DNA of 64,000 nt. Origin: Brachyspira pilosicoli. Lineage in GTDB: Bacteria > Spirochaetota > Brachyspiria > Brachyspirales > Brachyspiraceae. Numbering within the stretch: the first letter of the stretch is position 1; every line of letters begins with the position of its first letter. Both the position numbers and the translations under genes were made by a program. The notes under the pieces are model-generated. The model did not search any database and was not told the DNA's origin. It worked only from the letters and a program-made list of their open reading frames with translations. Of the stretch, positions 7,906 to 16,647 are shown piece after piece. The stretch covers positions 1-64,000 of the forward strand of contig NZ_SAXY01000040.1 in assembly GCF_008016535.1 (NCBI RefSeq), given 5' to 3'.

Positions 7906-8711
7906 AATAGCATACCCTCTACATCATCATCAATCTGCTGCATAAGAAGTATAGCACATAATGAAATTACTATTAAAACCAAACTAATAGCAGACCCCAA
8001 ATTAGGATTATAAGACATTCCTAAAAATTGCATCTCTATCAAATCACCTATAAGTATGTTGGAGCCTCCACCAAGCATACGGGAAATTACAAATGTACTA
8101 ACAGCTGCCACAAACACCATAGTAACACCAGAAGCCATACCCGGCAAACTTAAAGGAAAAACAACTTTTGTAAATACATTAAAAGAATTAGCACCCAAAT
8201 CTTGAGAAGCCTCTATTAAACTCTTATGTATCTTTGTCATTACAGAATATAGAGGAAGTATCATAAAAGGCAAATAGTTATATATCATTCCTATAAGCAC
8301 AGCCCATTGAGTGTTTATAAGTTTTACAGGTGAAAGCCCGAAAAAAATTAAAGTCTTATTAATTAAACCATTTTGCTCTAATATAGTCATCCAAGCATAT
8401 GTTCTTAATAAAAAGTTCATCCACATAGGAAGCATTACAAGCATTATAAGTGCATGCTGAACTGTTTTATTTTGTCTTGATATATAATAAGATAATGGAT
8501 AAGCAAGTATCAAACATACCAAAGTAGACACAAAAGCAAGCATCACAGAACGCATTATAACAGGGGCAAATGTAGAAACATCTGCAAAATTTTTTATAGT
8601 AAAATCACCCCTCTGATTAGTAAAAGCAAAATATATAACCAAAATTAAAGGCACCAATATAAAAACTAAAGTCCAAATAAGATAAGGTATAGCAGGTATT
8701 TTTGTTTTCAT
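7902..8711 (-). CDS. potB: Polyamine ABC transporter permease PotB
   Basis: A 269-residue permease with about six membrane segments and the EAA loop [20 protein letters not shown]. It pairs with PotC. Its ATG overlaps the potA stop by four bases and its own stop overlaps the potC start by four, so the three genes are translationally coupled. Length and topology are normal for the family. Confidence 0.92.
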   Translation of the reverse strand: MKTKIPAIPYLIWTLVFILVPLILVIYFAFTNQRGDFTIKNFADVSTFAPVIMRSVMLAFVSTLVCLILAYPLSYYISRQNKTVQHALIMLVMLPMWMNFLLRTYAWMTILEQNGLINKTLIFFGLSPVKLINTQWAVLIGMIYNYLPFMILPLYSVMTKIHKSLIEASQDLGANSFNVFTKVVFPLSLPGMASGVTMVFVAAVSTFVISRMLGGGSNILIGDLIEMQFLGMSYNPNLGSAISLVLIVISLCAILLMQQIDDDVEGMLL

Positions 8712-9766
8712 AAAAGCACCTCCTCTTCCTCTCTTTTCATTATATGAATATTTTCTTTAGCTACATCAATGCCAATCTCAGTACCAGCTTCCCATTTCTC
8801 TGTAGAATGTATAATCCATTTATAACCATGAGCATCAAGTATCATCTCATAATGAACACCCTTAAATATAGCAGATTCCACAAGTCCAGATATATTAGCA
8901 TTATCAGCAGGCACTACTATTATATCTTCCGGACGAATAACAACATCAACTTTCTCTAACTTTTCAAAACCCTTATCAACACAATTAAATACATAACCCG
9001 CAAACTCAACTAAATAATCTTCATGCATAATACCATCTATAATATTGCTCTCTCCAATAAAATCTGCTATGAATGCATTCTTTGGTTCATTGTATATATC
9101 TTGAGGAGTGCCAATCTGAAGTATCTCTCCGTCTTTCATAACAGCAACCGTATCACTCATAGTTAAAGCTTCTTCTTGGTCATGAGTAACATATACAAAA
9201 GTAATCTCTAATGACTGCTGAATTTTTTTAAGCTCTATTTGCATCTCTTTTCTAAGTTTTAAATCTAATGCTCCTAAAGGCTCATCAAGAAGTAAAACCC
9301 TCGGCTTATTTATTAATGCCCTTGCAATAGCTACCCTCTGCTGCTGACCGCCTGATAAATTATTGATATTTCTATTTCCGTAATTTTCTAAGTTCACCAT
9401 CTTCAGCATTTGATGAACTCTATCTTTAATATCTGCTTTAGGAACCTTTTTGAGATTAAGACCAAAAGCAATATTTTCAAACACATTAAGATGCGGAAAC
9501 AAAGCATATCTTTGAAAAACAGTATTTACTTCCCTTTTGTAGGGCTGAGTATTATTTATCACCTTACCGTCAAATAATACCTCTCCATAATCTGGCTTAA
9601 CAAAACCTGCTATAGTTCTAAGTATAGTTGTTTTACCGCAGCCTGAAGGTCCTAAAAGAGTGAGAAACTCTTTGTCTTTGATGTCTAAATTAAGATTTTC
9701 AAGTATGGTATTTTCACCATAAGATACATTGATATTTTTTAAAGATACGATAATATTATCGCCCAT
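8708..9766 (-). CDS. potA: Polyamine ABC transporter ATP-binding protein PotA
   Basis: A 352-residue ABC ATPase with Walker [11 protein letters not shown]-loop region, signature LSGGQQQR, Walker B VLLLDEP and the switch His ([10 protein letters not shown]), followed by a TOBE-type C-terminal domain (VVIRPEDI). It energises polyamine import through PotB and PotC. I chose the ATG at 9766 (MGDNIIVSL): it has a textbook AGGGGG site seven bases upstream, and the alternative start at 9823 would translate through the structured leader. It is the first gene of the operon. Confidence 0.93.
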   Translation of the reverse strand: MGDNIIVSLKNINVSYGENTILENLNLDIKDKEFLTLLGPSGCGKTTILRTIAGFVKPDYGEVLFDGKVINNTQPYKREVNTVFQRYALFPHLNVFENIAFGLNLKKVPKADIKDRVHQMLKMVNLENYGNRNINNLSGGQQQRVAIARALINKPRVLLLDEPLGALDLKLRKEMQIELKKIQQSLEITFVYVTHDQEEALTMSDTVAVMKDGEILQIGTPQDIYNEPKNAFIADFIGESNIIDGIMHEDYLVEFAGYVFNCVDKGFEKLEKVDVVIRPEDIIVVPADNANISGLVESAIFKGVHYEMILDAHGYKWIIHSTEKWEAGTEIGIDVAKENIHIMKREEEEVLL

Positions 9767-9880
9767 CACACGACCCCCTATGCGTATATTTACAATAGCC
9801 TCCGTAAAATTACGTATATACATGTTAACGTATAAAACGCAGTTTACTCGTCGCTTACCCGCATAGGGTTTTTTTCGTTC
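9767..9880 (-). promoter_or_regulatory. Structured potA leader, candidate riboswitch hiding the ribosome-binding site
   Basis: The 5' leader begins with CCCTATGCG (minus strand, 9868-9860) and ends with a perfectly complementary CGCATAGGG (9784-9776). The nine-base-pair helix encloses about 75 bases. Its 3' strand overlaps the AGGGGG ribosome-binding site of potA, so closing the helix would block translation. Inside are further inverted repeats that compete (TACGT with ACGTA; CGTAA with TTACG). This local sequence is richer in G and C than the surroundings. A small-molecule-sensing leader for a polyamine importer is a reasonable inference, but I do not recognise an Rfam family. Confidence 0.55.
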
Positions 9881-9886
9881 TAGCTA

Positions 9887-9919
9887 ATTATAGATTAATA
9901 ATAAGCCTTTCTTAGTCAA
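9887..9919 (-). promoter_or_regulatory. Promoter of the potABCD operon
   Basis: A perfect TATAAT lies at 9892-9887, which puts the transcript start near 9880, just before the structured leader. TTGACT at 9919-9914 is a good -35 hexamer, but the spacer is 21 bases, longer than the usual 16-18, so the -10 element may dominate or an activator may help. Confidence 0.5.
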
Positions 9920-10122
9920 CAGATACACCTGCAAAGAATATCCATTACTCGAGCTATTGCATTAATTTTTTAATGAAACTCAATATAATACAAATAAAAA
10001 TAATGTCAATACTATAAATAAAATTTTATTTAAGTTTTTTAATTCTAATGAAATATTTTTACTAAATGTTATTAACATATCATAAAAAATAATTTTAAAT
10101 ATGAAATCTTAATATACAAAAG
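9920..10122. other. Gene-free divergent region between potA and the LEA14-like gene
   Basis: A/T-rich sequence with no reading frame, repeat or strong structure that I can support. It separates the outward-facing potA and LEA14-like promoters. Confidence 0.5.
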
Positions 10123-10151
10123 TTGCAATACTATTATAAATTATATATAAT
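10123..10151 (+). promoter_or_regulatory. Sigma-70-type promoter for the LEA14-like lipoprotein gene
   Basis: TTGCAA (10123-10128), a 17-base spacer and a perfect TATAAT (10146-10151), about 58 bases before the ATG at 10209. Confidence 0.6.
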
Positions 10152-10208
10152 CCAATATAAATAGATTTTTAGTTCTATAACAAAATTAAAATCAAGGAAG
10201 CTCATTCT

Positions 10209-10700
10209 ATGAAAAATATCAAAAAATTATCTATTGTCTTAATATCTTTATTATTTATATTATCTTCATGCGAAACATTACAAAATACAGCAAGAGAAAT
10301 TACAAGAGAATATATAGAAGAAAATAAACCAGATATAAAAGTAAAAAAAGCTTCTATTGCAAGTATAACTTTTAAAGATATTACTTTAGATGTGCTTCTA
10401 AATATAAAAAATAATTTTCCTTTTGAATTGCCATTAGAAAGAATAGATATAGAATTAATTAATACAGATAATAAAGTTTTTACAAGTGCAAACACTATTC
10501 AAACTCTAAAAATACCTTCTAAACAATCAAAAGATGTTAATATGGAGTTTAATGCTAAATATATTGATGTATTTACTACAGCCTTTGGAAGTATAAAAAA
10601 TAAAAACTTCAAATGCTCTGCTAAAATTACTTTAACTTTTACAATACAAAATATGAAATTCCAAATACCTTATACTAAAGAATTAACTTTTATAGAATAA
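10209..10700 (+). CDS. LEA14/WHy-like lipoprotein
   Basis: A 163-residue lipoprotein: signal sequence followed by the lipobox LSSC with the modified Cys at residue 21. The mature part matches the pattern of LEA14-type (LEA_2/WHy) domains: a derivative of FKDITLDVLLNIKNNFPFELP followed by a beta-rich fold and a closing polar strand. Such proteins occur in bacterial envelopes; their role is not established. The AAGGAAG ribosome-binding site is well placed. It converges on the MATE gene with 24 bases between the stops. Confidence 0.65.
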   Translation: MKNIKKLSIVLISLLFILSSCETLQNTAREITREYIEENKPDIKVKKASIASITFKDITLDVLLNIKNNFPFELPLERIDIELINTDNKVFTSANTIQTLKIPSKQSKDVNMEFNAKYIDVFTTAFGSIKNKNFKCSAKITLTFTIQNMKFQIPYTKELTFIE

Positions 10701-10724
10701 ATAATTTTTAAATAAATTTTTTAT

Positions 10725-12089
10725 CTATTGTGTGATATTTGAGTTTTTTTGCCATTTATTAGATTTATAATAATATAAACTAAACAAAGTATTTATTATA
10801 TAACAAATACCCATAGATGCCCATATTCCAACAAGTGCAAATTTTCCTGATAATACATAAGCTAATATGGTTCTTAAAATAAGTGTAGTAGAAGTGCTAA
10901 AAATCATTATTACTATAGTTTTACCAGCACCATTAATTATACCATTGCATACAAACATAATTGAATAAAATATAAATATAGGCATTATAGTATAAATATA
11001 ACTCTTAGAATATTCAAAAACTTCTAAATCTTTCGTAAACATATTAACTAGTAAATGAGGATTAACTATAGAAAATATGCTCATCACAGAAGAGATAATT
11101 ATACCAATAACAATGCCGTTTTTAAAAATTTCTTTTACCCTATCAAATTTATTAGCTCCGATATTTTGTGCTGACATTGTCATAACAGCATTACCTAAAG
11201 CCCCTATAGGCATAATAAATAAAGATTCTACCCTATTTACTATAGCAACCGTAGCACTTGCAGCATCTCCAAAACTGCTTATAAGTCTTGTTATTATAAG
11301 CCAGCCGAAAGCCACTATAAATTGATTCGATGAAATTGGAATTGCTAATTTCATTATCTTTTTAGTTATTTTAATATCAAATGTAAATATAAAAGGATTA
11401 ATTTTTATAAAGCTATTTTTTATTTTTAAATATGATGTGCTTATTAACACAGAAATACATTGAGATATTACAGTAGCTATAGCAGCCCCCTTAAGCCCCA
11501 TTGCTGGAATTATAAAAAAGCCCTTTATTAATATTGGGTCTAATATAACATTAATAACAGATGATACTATCAAAAATATTAAAGGCCTCACAGTGTCCCC
11601 AATAGCCCTAAGTATAGAAGATATAAAAAAATAAGAATATGCAAACGGCAAACCTATTATAGATATTCTCAAATAAATAACGGCCATATCTAAAGCATCT
11701 TTTGGGGTGTTCATTATTATTAATATTTTTTTAGCAAATATAAACATTAATGAGCCAACAGTAAAAAGTATAATAACTCCCAAAGTGGTAGATACTTTTA
11801 TTACATAACTAACACTATCATAATCTTTAGCACCATAATATTGTGATACTATAACCCCATTAGCCATATTGACCCCAAAAGCAAAAGAACCCATCATAAG
11901 TGTTATTGGAAAACTCACGGCAACAGCAGAAAGTCCAAGAGGTCCTATAATATTTCCTATCCATATGCTATCTACTATGTTATAAACAACATTCAATGTG
12001 TTTGATAATAATATTGGTATCAAAAGTGTGATAAGTGTGGTAGATACCTTTGATTCTGTAAGATCTTTGCCTATGTGATTTGATGACAT
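10725..12089 (-). CDS. MATE family multidrug/metabolite efflux transporter
   Basis: A 454-residue membrane protein with about twelve transmembrane segments in two homologous halves, the usual length for NorM/DinF-type MATE proteins. Typical motifs are the N-terminal SNTLNVVYNIVDSIWIG and LGLSAVAVSFPI, and the matching second-half region around residues 250-300. It exports cationic compounds using a Na+ or H+ gradient; the substrate cannot be inferred. The small lipoprotein gene lies 25 bases upstream on the same strand. Confidence 0.88.
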   Translation of the reverse strand: MSSNHIGKDLTESKVSTTLITLLIPILLSNTLNVVYNIVDSIWIGNIIGPLGLSAVAVSFPITLMMGSFAFGVNMANGVIVSQYYGAKDYDSVSYVIKVSTTLGVIILFTVGSLMFIFAKKILIIMNTPKDALDMAVIYLRISIIGLPFAYSYFFISSILRAIGDTVRPLIFLIVSSVINVILDPILIKGFFIIPAMGLKGAAIATVISQCISVLISTSYLKIKNSFIKINPFIFTFDIKITKKIMKLAIPISSNQFIVAFGWLIITRLISSFGDAASATVAIVNRVESLFIMPIGALGNAVMTMSAQNIGANKFDRVKEIFKNGIVIGIIISSVMSIFSIVNPHLLVNMFTKDLEVFEYSKSYIYTIMPIFIFYSIMFVCNGIINGAGKTIVIMIFSTSTTLILRTILAYVLSGKFALVGIWASMGICYIINTLFSLYYYKSNKWQKNSNITQ

Positions 12090-12114
12090 ATATTATTATA
12101 ACCTTCAAAATTAA

Positions 12115-12558
12115 TTAATATCTATTAAAAATACCACTGTATATTTTATCATTCATTATATTTCTTTTCTCTACTAAACCAACATTAGCTATATAAATAC
12201 TTTCATTATAACTACTCTTTACAAATTCAATAGTTAAATAGTAAGTAACACTATCTCCCCTATCATATACATATTTAGTTGCATCATACACATCATTCCC
12301 AGAAACAGTTCTATATACAATATCATACTTATAAAAATCTATAGTAAGGTTATATTGATCTTTAAACTGCATAGTACCGTCAGAAGCAATTCTTATAATA
12401 GAATTACCATGTATATTATCAGCTCCATATAAATATCCAGCCCAAGCTCCTGTATATATGTTGCCTTTTGTAAAAATCGAAGAAGTGCTTAAATTAATAA
12501 TACAGGAAGATAAAACTATGTTTAAAAATATTATTAGTAGTATAATTTTTTTATTCAT
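12115..12558 (-). CDS. Small lipoprotein of unknown function
   Basis: A 147-residue lipoprotein: hydrophobic N-terminus with lipobox VLSSC and lipidated Cys19. The mature part contains aromatic- and glycine-rich beta-type sequence (GAWAGYLYGADN) and ends YSGIFNRY, suggesting a small beta-sandwich or barrel. No enzyme motif is visible and I do not recognise the family. It lies just upstream of the MATE gene and is probably cotranscribed with it. Confidence 0.65.
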   Translation of the reverse strand: MNKKIILLIIFLNIVLSSCIINLSTSSIFTKGNIYTGAWAGYLYGADNIHGNSIIRIASDGTMQFKDQYNLTIDFYKYDIVYRTVSGNDVYDATKYVYDRGDSVTYYLTIEFVKSSYNESIYIANVGLVEKRNIMNDKIYSGIFNRY

Positions 12559-12697
12559 AATTTAATTACCATTTTTTAAACATTATTTTTAAGATAATAT
12601 ATCATAAAAATATAAAGTCAAATATCAAAATTACAGCAATATATTATAAAAAATGACTTTATTATAAATAAATAATTATATATAACATAGTATCAAG

Positions 12698-12726
12698 TTG
12701 ATTTTTTATGAGTGTTATTATATAAT
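12698..12726 (+). promoter_or_regulatory. Promoter for lepB
   Basis: TTGATT (12698-12703), exactly 17 bases, then a perfect TATAAT (12721-12726). The predicted start near 12733 leaves a short leader with an AGAAGG site before the lepB ATG. Confidence 0.65.
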
Positions 12727-12760
12727 ACTACATTAATATTTAGAGAAGGTGCTTAATTTT

Positions 12761-13807
12761 ATGGAAAACCCTATAAAAAATATTACAGATATCATAATAG
12801 GCGAATGCAAAACTTTTAAACATACATTAAAAGAAATTTTATACGCAATAGTAATAGTGCTCATTATAAACACATTTTTAATACAAAACTATCAAATTCC
12901 AACAGGTTCTATGATACCAATTATCATGCCTGGAGATAGGTTATTTGCAAATAGATTCGTATATGGCGTAAAACTTCCATTTACAGACGGACTTTTAGGA
13001 TATAGACTTCCTAAAATCAAATCACCTCAAAGGGGAGATTTAGTTGTATTTAGAGCGCCTCCTTCTTCTACTTTTGGATGCGAATCTTCTATGCCATATT
13101 ATGAACCTTCACCTTTGGTACAGATGTTAAAATTGCCTGTAATGGTATTTTCACTTACTCCTTTTAATTGGGACCCGAGATTTTTAGTGGCAGACTTTAT
13201 AGGAGAAAAACTCACAGGAGGAAAGCATCTTGCTCCTGCTAAATTATTCTTTGGGCTTAAAGCTGTAGATTTAGACCCTAGAAAAGAGTTTGTTAAAAGA
13301 GTAATTGCTACTGCTGGAGAAACTGTTGAAATTAGAGAAAAAAAGATAATTATAAATGGAAATGAAATAGAAGATAAATGGGGTTATTTTTATTATGGGG
13401 AAAGAGACTTCGTACCTATTATAGATATATATGGACCTGTTTATGTACCAAAAAAAGGTGATATTATAATATTTAAAAAAATAGTTGATAGGGAAGATTA
13501 TTATAATGACCTTAAATCTTTTGAAGTATATATTAATGATAAAATAGTTAGCGATGATATTAAACTATTTTTTTGGATGAATATATATATACCTTATGCA
13601 AAAGACAGACCCGATGAATATATATACAATGTACCTGAAGATTATTTCTTTGTCATGGGAGATAATAGGGATCAAAGCTGCGACAGCAGAATGTGGGGAC
13701 TTGTACCTTACAGACTTATTAAGGGTCAGCCTATGATTGCTTGGATACAATCAAAAAGACCTGATGATGTGCCTCAAGGTTTCTTTAAATACTTTATTAT
13801 AAAATAA
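12761..13807 (+). CDS. lepB: Signal peptidase I
   Basis: A 348-residue inner-membrane serine protease that removes signal peptides from exported proteins. It has one N-terminal membrane segment (about 26-42), then the catalytic Ser50 in PTGSM, the catalytic Lys179 in FVKRVIA and the conserved box MGDNRDQSCDSR near the C-terminus. It is longer than the minimal family size because of insertions between the Ser and Lys boxes, as in other Gram-negative enzymes. I start at ATG 12761; the GTG at 12749 overlaps the AGAAGG ribosome-binding site. The next gene follows after 13 bases. Confidence 0.92.
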   Translation: MENPIKNITDIIIGECKTFKHTLKEILYAIVIVLIINTFLIQNYQIPTGSMIPIIMPGDRLFANRFVYGVKLPFTDGLLGYRLPKIKSPQRGDLVVFRAPPSSTFGCESSMPYYEPSPLVQMLKLPVMVFSLTPFNWDPRFLVADFIGEKLTGGKHLAPAKLFFGLKAVDLDPRKEFVKRVIATAGETVEIREKKIIINGNEIEDKWGYFYYGERDFVPIIDIYGPVYVPKKGDIIIFKKIVDREDYYNDLKSFEVYINDKIVSDDIKLFFWMNIYIPYAKDRPDEYIYNVPEDYFFVMGDNRDQSCDSRMWGLVPYRLIKGQPMIAWIQSKRPDDVPQGFFKYFIIK

Positions 13808-13820
13808 GTGAATATATATT

Positions 13821-15461
13821 ATGTATAGCCAAATATCAAAAGATACATTAAAAGAATTATTAAAAATTTGGAAAGCAAAAAATATAGAAGATTTGCAAAA
13901 TAAAACTGATAATATATCTTTAATTTCGTATAAGTTCTTTCTTTTAAATAAAGAAGAAAAAGAAATTGTTTATTTTATTATAAAAAATTATGATAAAGAA
14001 ATCAATTCTATAGATATTGCATATTCTCTTAAATATGGTCAAAAGCAATTACCTATGTTTTTTAATTATGTTGATGATATAAAAAAATCTGGGCTTTTAT
14101 ATTTAAAAATGAAAAGAAGAAAACTTAATGCTAATGATGATACATTAAACTTTTTACCAAACATAAGAGAATTATTAGAAACAATTATTCTAAAAGACAA
14201 TACTAAAAAAATAGAAAATTATATTGATGTTAAATATAATGCTACAACATACAAAAAATATCTTAAAAAAATAATATCCATATATGAAAATGGAGGAATA
14301 ATAGAAAATACAAAAATAAAAATTACTAATGATGAATTATTGGATTTATGCAAGGCTAATATTGTTACATTATATTTTACAAAAGAAAGTGAAAATGCAT
14401 TTATAGCTATTAATAATACAAATGTATTAAACACTATAGAAAAATCTCTTGAAGACAATGTGGCTTCTTCTGTTTTTATATATAATCACCTTAATATATT
14501 AAATGATATAGAAAACTTTATTTATGAAGTAGATATTCAAAAAATAAATATAGATAATATTAATTTAGAAGTTTTTAGCAGCAATATAGATTATAACACA
14601 ATCATAGATATTTGCTTAAAACTTGATTTAATAGTGATAGATAATAAAGGTTTTATTTCATTAGAAAGTGATAATGTAAAAAAATTCTTATCACTTAATA
14701 TAGAAAAAAGAAGAGATACCATATTAAAACAAATATTTAAAAATCATATGGAATATCAAAATAAAATACTTCAAATATTAGAAAATAATGAAAATATTTC
14801 TAAAACCAAATTGCTATTAGAACTCAAAGAAAAAAACACTATATCTCCAGAAACATACAATAATATATTATATACAATGTTTATTTTCGGACTTGTAGAA
14901 GCTTCTTTTTATGAAGGAGCTATTGTTGCATTAAAAAGTGTAAAAGATATAAAAAATAATGCAAAAAAATGTTTTATTAATGGCAATTTTGAAATAACCT
15001 TAATTAATCATAATGCTTTTGATGATGATTTTATTTATATGTGTAATTTATATTTTGAGCTTGAAAAAAATGAAAGCGTTTATACTTATAAAATCACAGA
15101 AGACAAAATATTAAAAGCAAAAACTATTATAAATGATACTGAGTCTGATTATAGTTTTAATAATTTTTTAAGCAAATTAAAATCTGTATTAAATGAATAT
15201 TCGCTTACAATACCAAAACATGTAGAAAGTAATATTAACAGATGGTATGAAAGAGGAATTATATCTTCAATATACGAAAACATTACTTTGATAAATATAA
15301 AAGATAAAGACAAACTTGAAGAGATAGTTTATGAAGCAAACAGAAAAGGCATGAACATAAAAAAAATTAATGATGAATATGCTATATTAAAATACAATTC
15401 TGTAAGCAAGAAGACTTTAACGAAATTTTTAAGACAAAGAAGAATAATAGTAACTTTTTAA
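13821..15461 (+). CDS. Protein of unknown function, C-terminus helicase-associated-like
   Basis: A 546-residue cytoplasmic protein, Lys/Ile/Asn-rich, without signal peptide or membrane segment. Several short helical blocks look like winged-helix repeats. The C-terminal 90 residues (INRWYERGII, a beta-hairpin, then KKTLTKFLRQRRI) recall the XPB/Ssl2-type helicase-associated domain found alone or next to helicases. No helicase motor motifs (Walker A or DEAD box) are present, so it is not itself a helicase. It lies between lepB and queA on the same strand, 38 bases before queA. The assignment is tentative. Confidence 0.5.
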   Translation: MYSQISKDTLKELLKIWKAKNIEDLQNKTDNISLISYKFFLLNKEEKEIVYFIIKNYDKEINSIDIAYSLKYGQKQLPMFFNYVDDIKKSGLLYLKMKRRKLNANDDTLNFLPNIRELLETIILKDNTKKIENYIDVKYNATTYKKYLKKIISIYENGGIIENTKIKITNDELLDLCKANIVTLYFTKESENAFIAINNTNVLNTIEKSLEDNVASSVFIYNHLNILNDIENFIYEVDIQKINIDNINLEVFSSNIDYNTIIDICLKLDLIVIDNKGFISLESDNVKKFLSLNIEKRRDTILKQIFKNHMEYQNKILQILENNENISKTKLLLELKEKNTISPETYNNILYTMFIFGLVEASFYEGAIVALKSVKDIKNNAKKCFINGNFEITLINHNAFDDDFIYMCNLYFELEKNESVYTYKITEDKILKAKTIINDTESDYSFNNFLSKLKSVLNEYSLTIPKHVESNINRWYERGIISSIYENITLINIKDKDKLEEIVYEANRKGMNIKKINDEYAILKYNSVSKKTLTKFLRQRRIIVTF

Positions 15462-15499
15462 TTTTTTAGATTTAATTTTTTACAAAAGAGAAATATTTT

Positions 15500-16576
15500 A
15501 TGATAGATTATTTAAATAGAGAAACTTATAATTTTTATTTACCAGACAATTTAATAGCAACAACTCCAAACTATGAAAGAGACCATTGCAAGTTAATGAC
15601 AATCAACAAAAATACAGGAGAAGTAGAACATAAAATTTTCTCAGATATTATTAATTATTTAAATAAAGATGATATATTAGTTCTCAATGACAGTAAAGTA
15701 ATCCCTGCAAGAATATACGCTAAAAAAAATACAGGAGGTAATTCTGAGATACTTCTTCTAAATAAATTCAATAACAGTGAAGATTTATGGGAATGCTTAA
15801 TAAAAGGAAAAAACATAAAAGAAAATGATGTATTATATTTAGATTATAGCCATATAGAAAATATTGGAATAATAGAAGCTTTTATAATAAAAGATAATAT
15901 ATCAACAAAATTAATAAAGTTCTCAAAACCGCTCACTTCAAATATATTAGATAGAATTGGTAAAATACCTCTTCCCCCCTACATAATACAAAGCAGAAAG
16001 AAAAGAGGTGAAGAAGAATATAACGATAAAGATAAAGAGTTCTATCAAAATGTATATGCTAAAAACGAGGGAAGTATTGCTTCTCCTACTTCAGGACTTC
16101 ATTTTACTAAAGAGCTTTTAGAAAAAATTAAATCTCTTGGCATTACAATTTGCTATGTTACTTTGCATGTTGTTTTTTCTACTTTTAACCCTATAAAAGA
16201 AGAAGATTTAAAAAAACATATTATGCATGAAGAGAGATTTTCTATACAAAAAGAAACCGCTAGTATAATAATAAATGCTAAAAAAGATGGAAAAAGAATA
16301 GTATCCTGCGGTACAACTGTGGCAAGGGTTTTGGAAAGCGAATATAATGATTTTAATTTTAATAGATTAGAAGGCTCTACAAATATTTTTATATATCCTC
16401 CATATAAGTTTAAATGCATAGATGCTCTCATTACAAACTTCCACACCCCGCACTCTACTCTTCTTGCTATGGTGAGTGCTTTTGCTGGTTATGATAATAT
16501 TATGAATGCATACAAAATTGCTTTAGAAAATAATTATCATTTCTTCTCGTATGGAGATGCTACTTTTTTATATTAA
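15500..16576 (+). CDS. queA: tRNA preQ1(34) S-adenosylmethionine ribosyltransferase-isomerase QueA
   Basis: A 358-residue enzyme that transfers and isomerises the ribosyl part of S-adenosylmethionine onto preQ1 in tRNA, forming epoxyqueuosine. Family motifs are the N-terminal YLPDNLIA, LNDSKVIPARI, PLPPYI, the signature EGSIASPTSGLHFT and the C-terminal NFHTPHSTLLAMVSAFAGY. Length is normal. It follows the helicase-associated-like gene by 38 bases and precedes the AddB-like gene by 71. No other queuosine gene is in the window. Confidence 0.95.
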   Translation: MIDYLNRETYNFYLPDNLIATTPNYERDHCKLMTINKNTGEVEHKIFSDIINYLNKDDILVLNDSKVIPARIYAKKNTGGNSEILLLNKFNNSEDLWECLIKGKNIKENDVLYLDYSHIENIGIIEAFIIKDNISTKLIKFSKPLTSNILDRIGKIPLPPYIIQSRKKRGEEEYNDKDKEFYQNVYAKNEGSIASPTSGLHFTKELLEKIKSLGITICYVTLHVVFSTFNPIKEEDLKKHIMHEERFSIQKETASIIINAKKDGKRIVSCGTTVARVLESEYNDFNFNRLEGSTNIFIYPPYKFKCIDALITNFHTPHSTLLAMVSAFAGYDNIMNAYKIALENNYHFFSYGDATFLY

Positions 16577-16647
16577 GTTAAATACTTGATTAAATGGTAT
16601 TTTAGTTTATTATAAAAAATAAATTAAAACTATGGATTTTTTATAGC

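Noticed and set aside
9755-9784. GGGTCGTGTG around the potA start resembles part of the ZTP riboswitch core
   Set aside because: The rest of the ZTP core would have to lie inside the coding sequence and is not seen; likely coincidence.
9767-9823. Longer potA starting at 9823
   Set aside because: Would translate through the leader helix; the ATG at 9766 has a perfect AGGGGG site.
10202-10495. Minus-strand 97-codon frame
   Set aside because: Shadow of the LEA14-like lipoprotein gene.
12749-12760. GTG start for lepB
   Set aside because: It overlaps the AGAAGG ribosome-binding site that serves ATG 12761.
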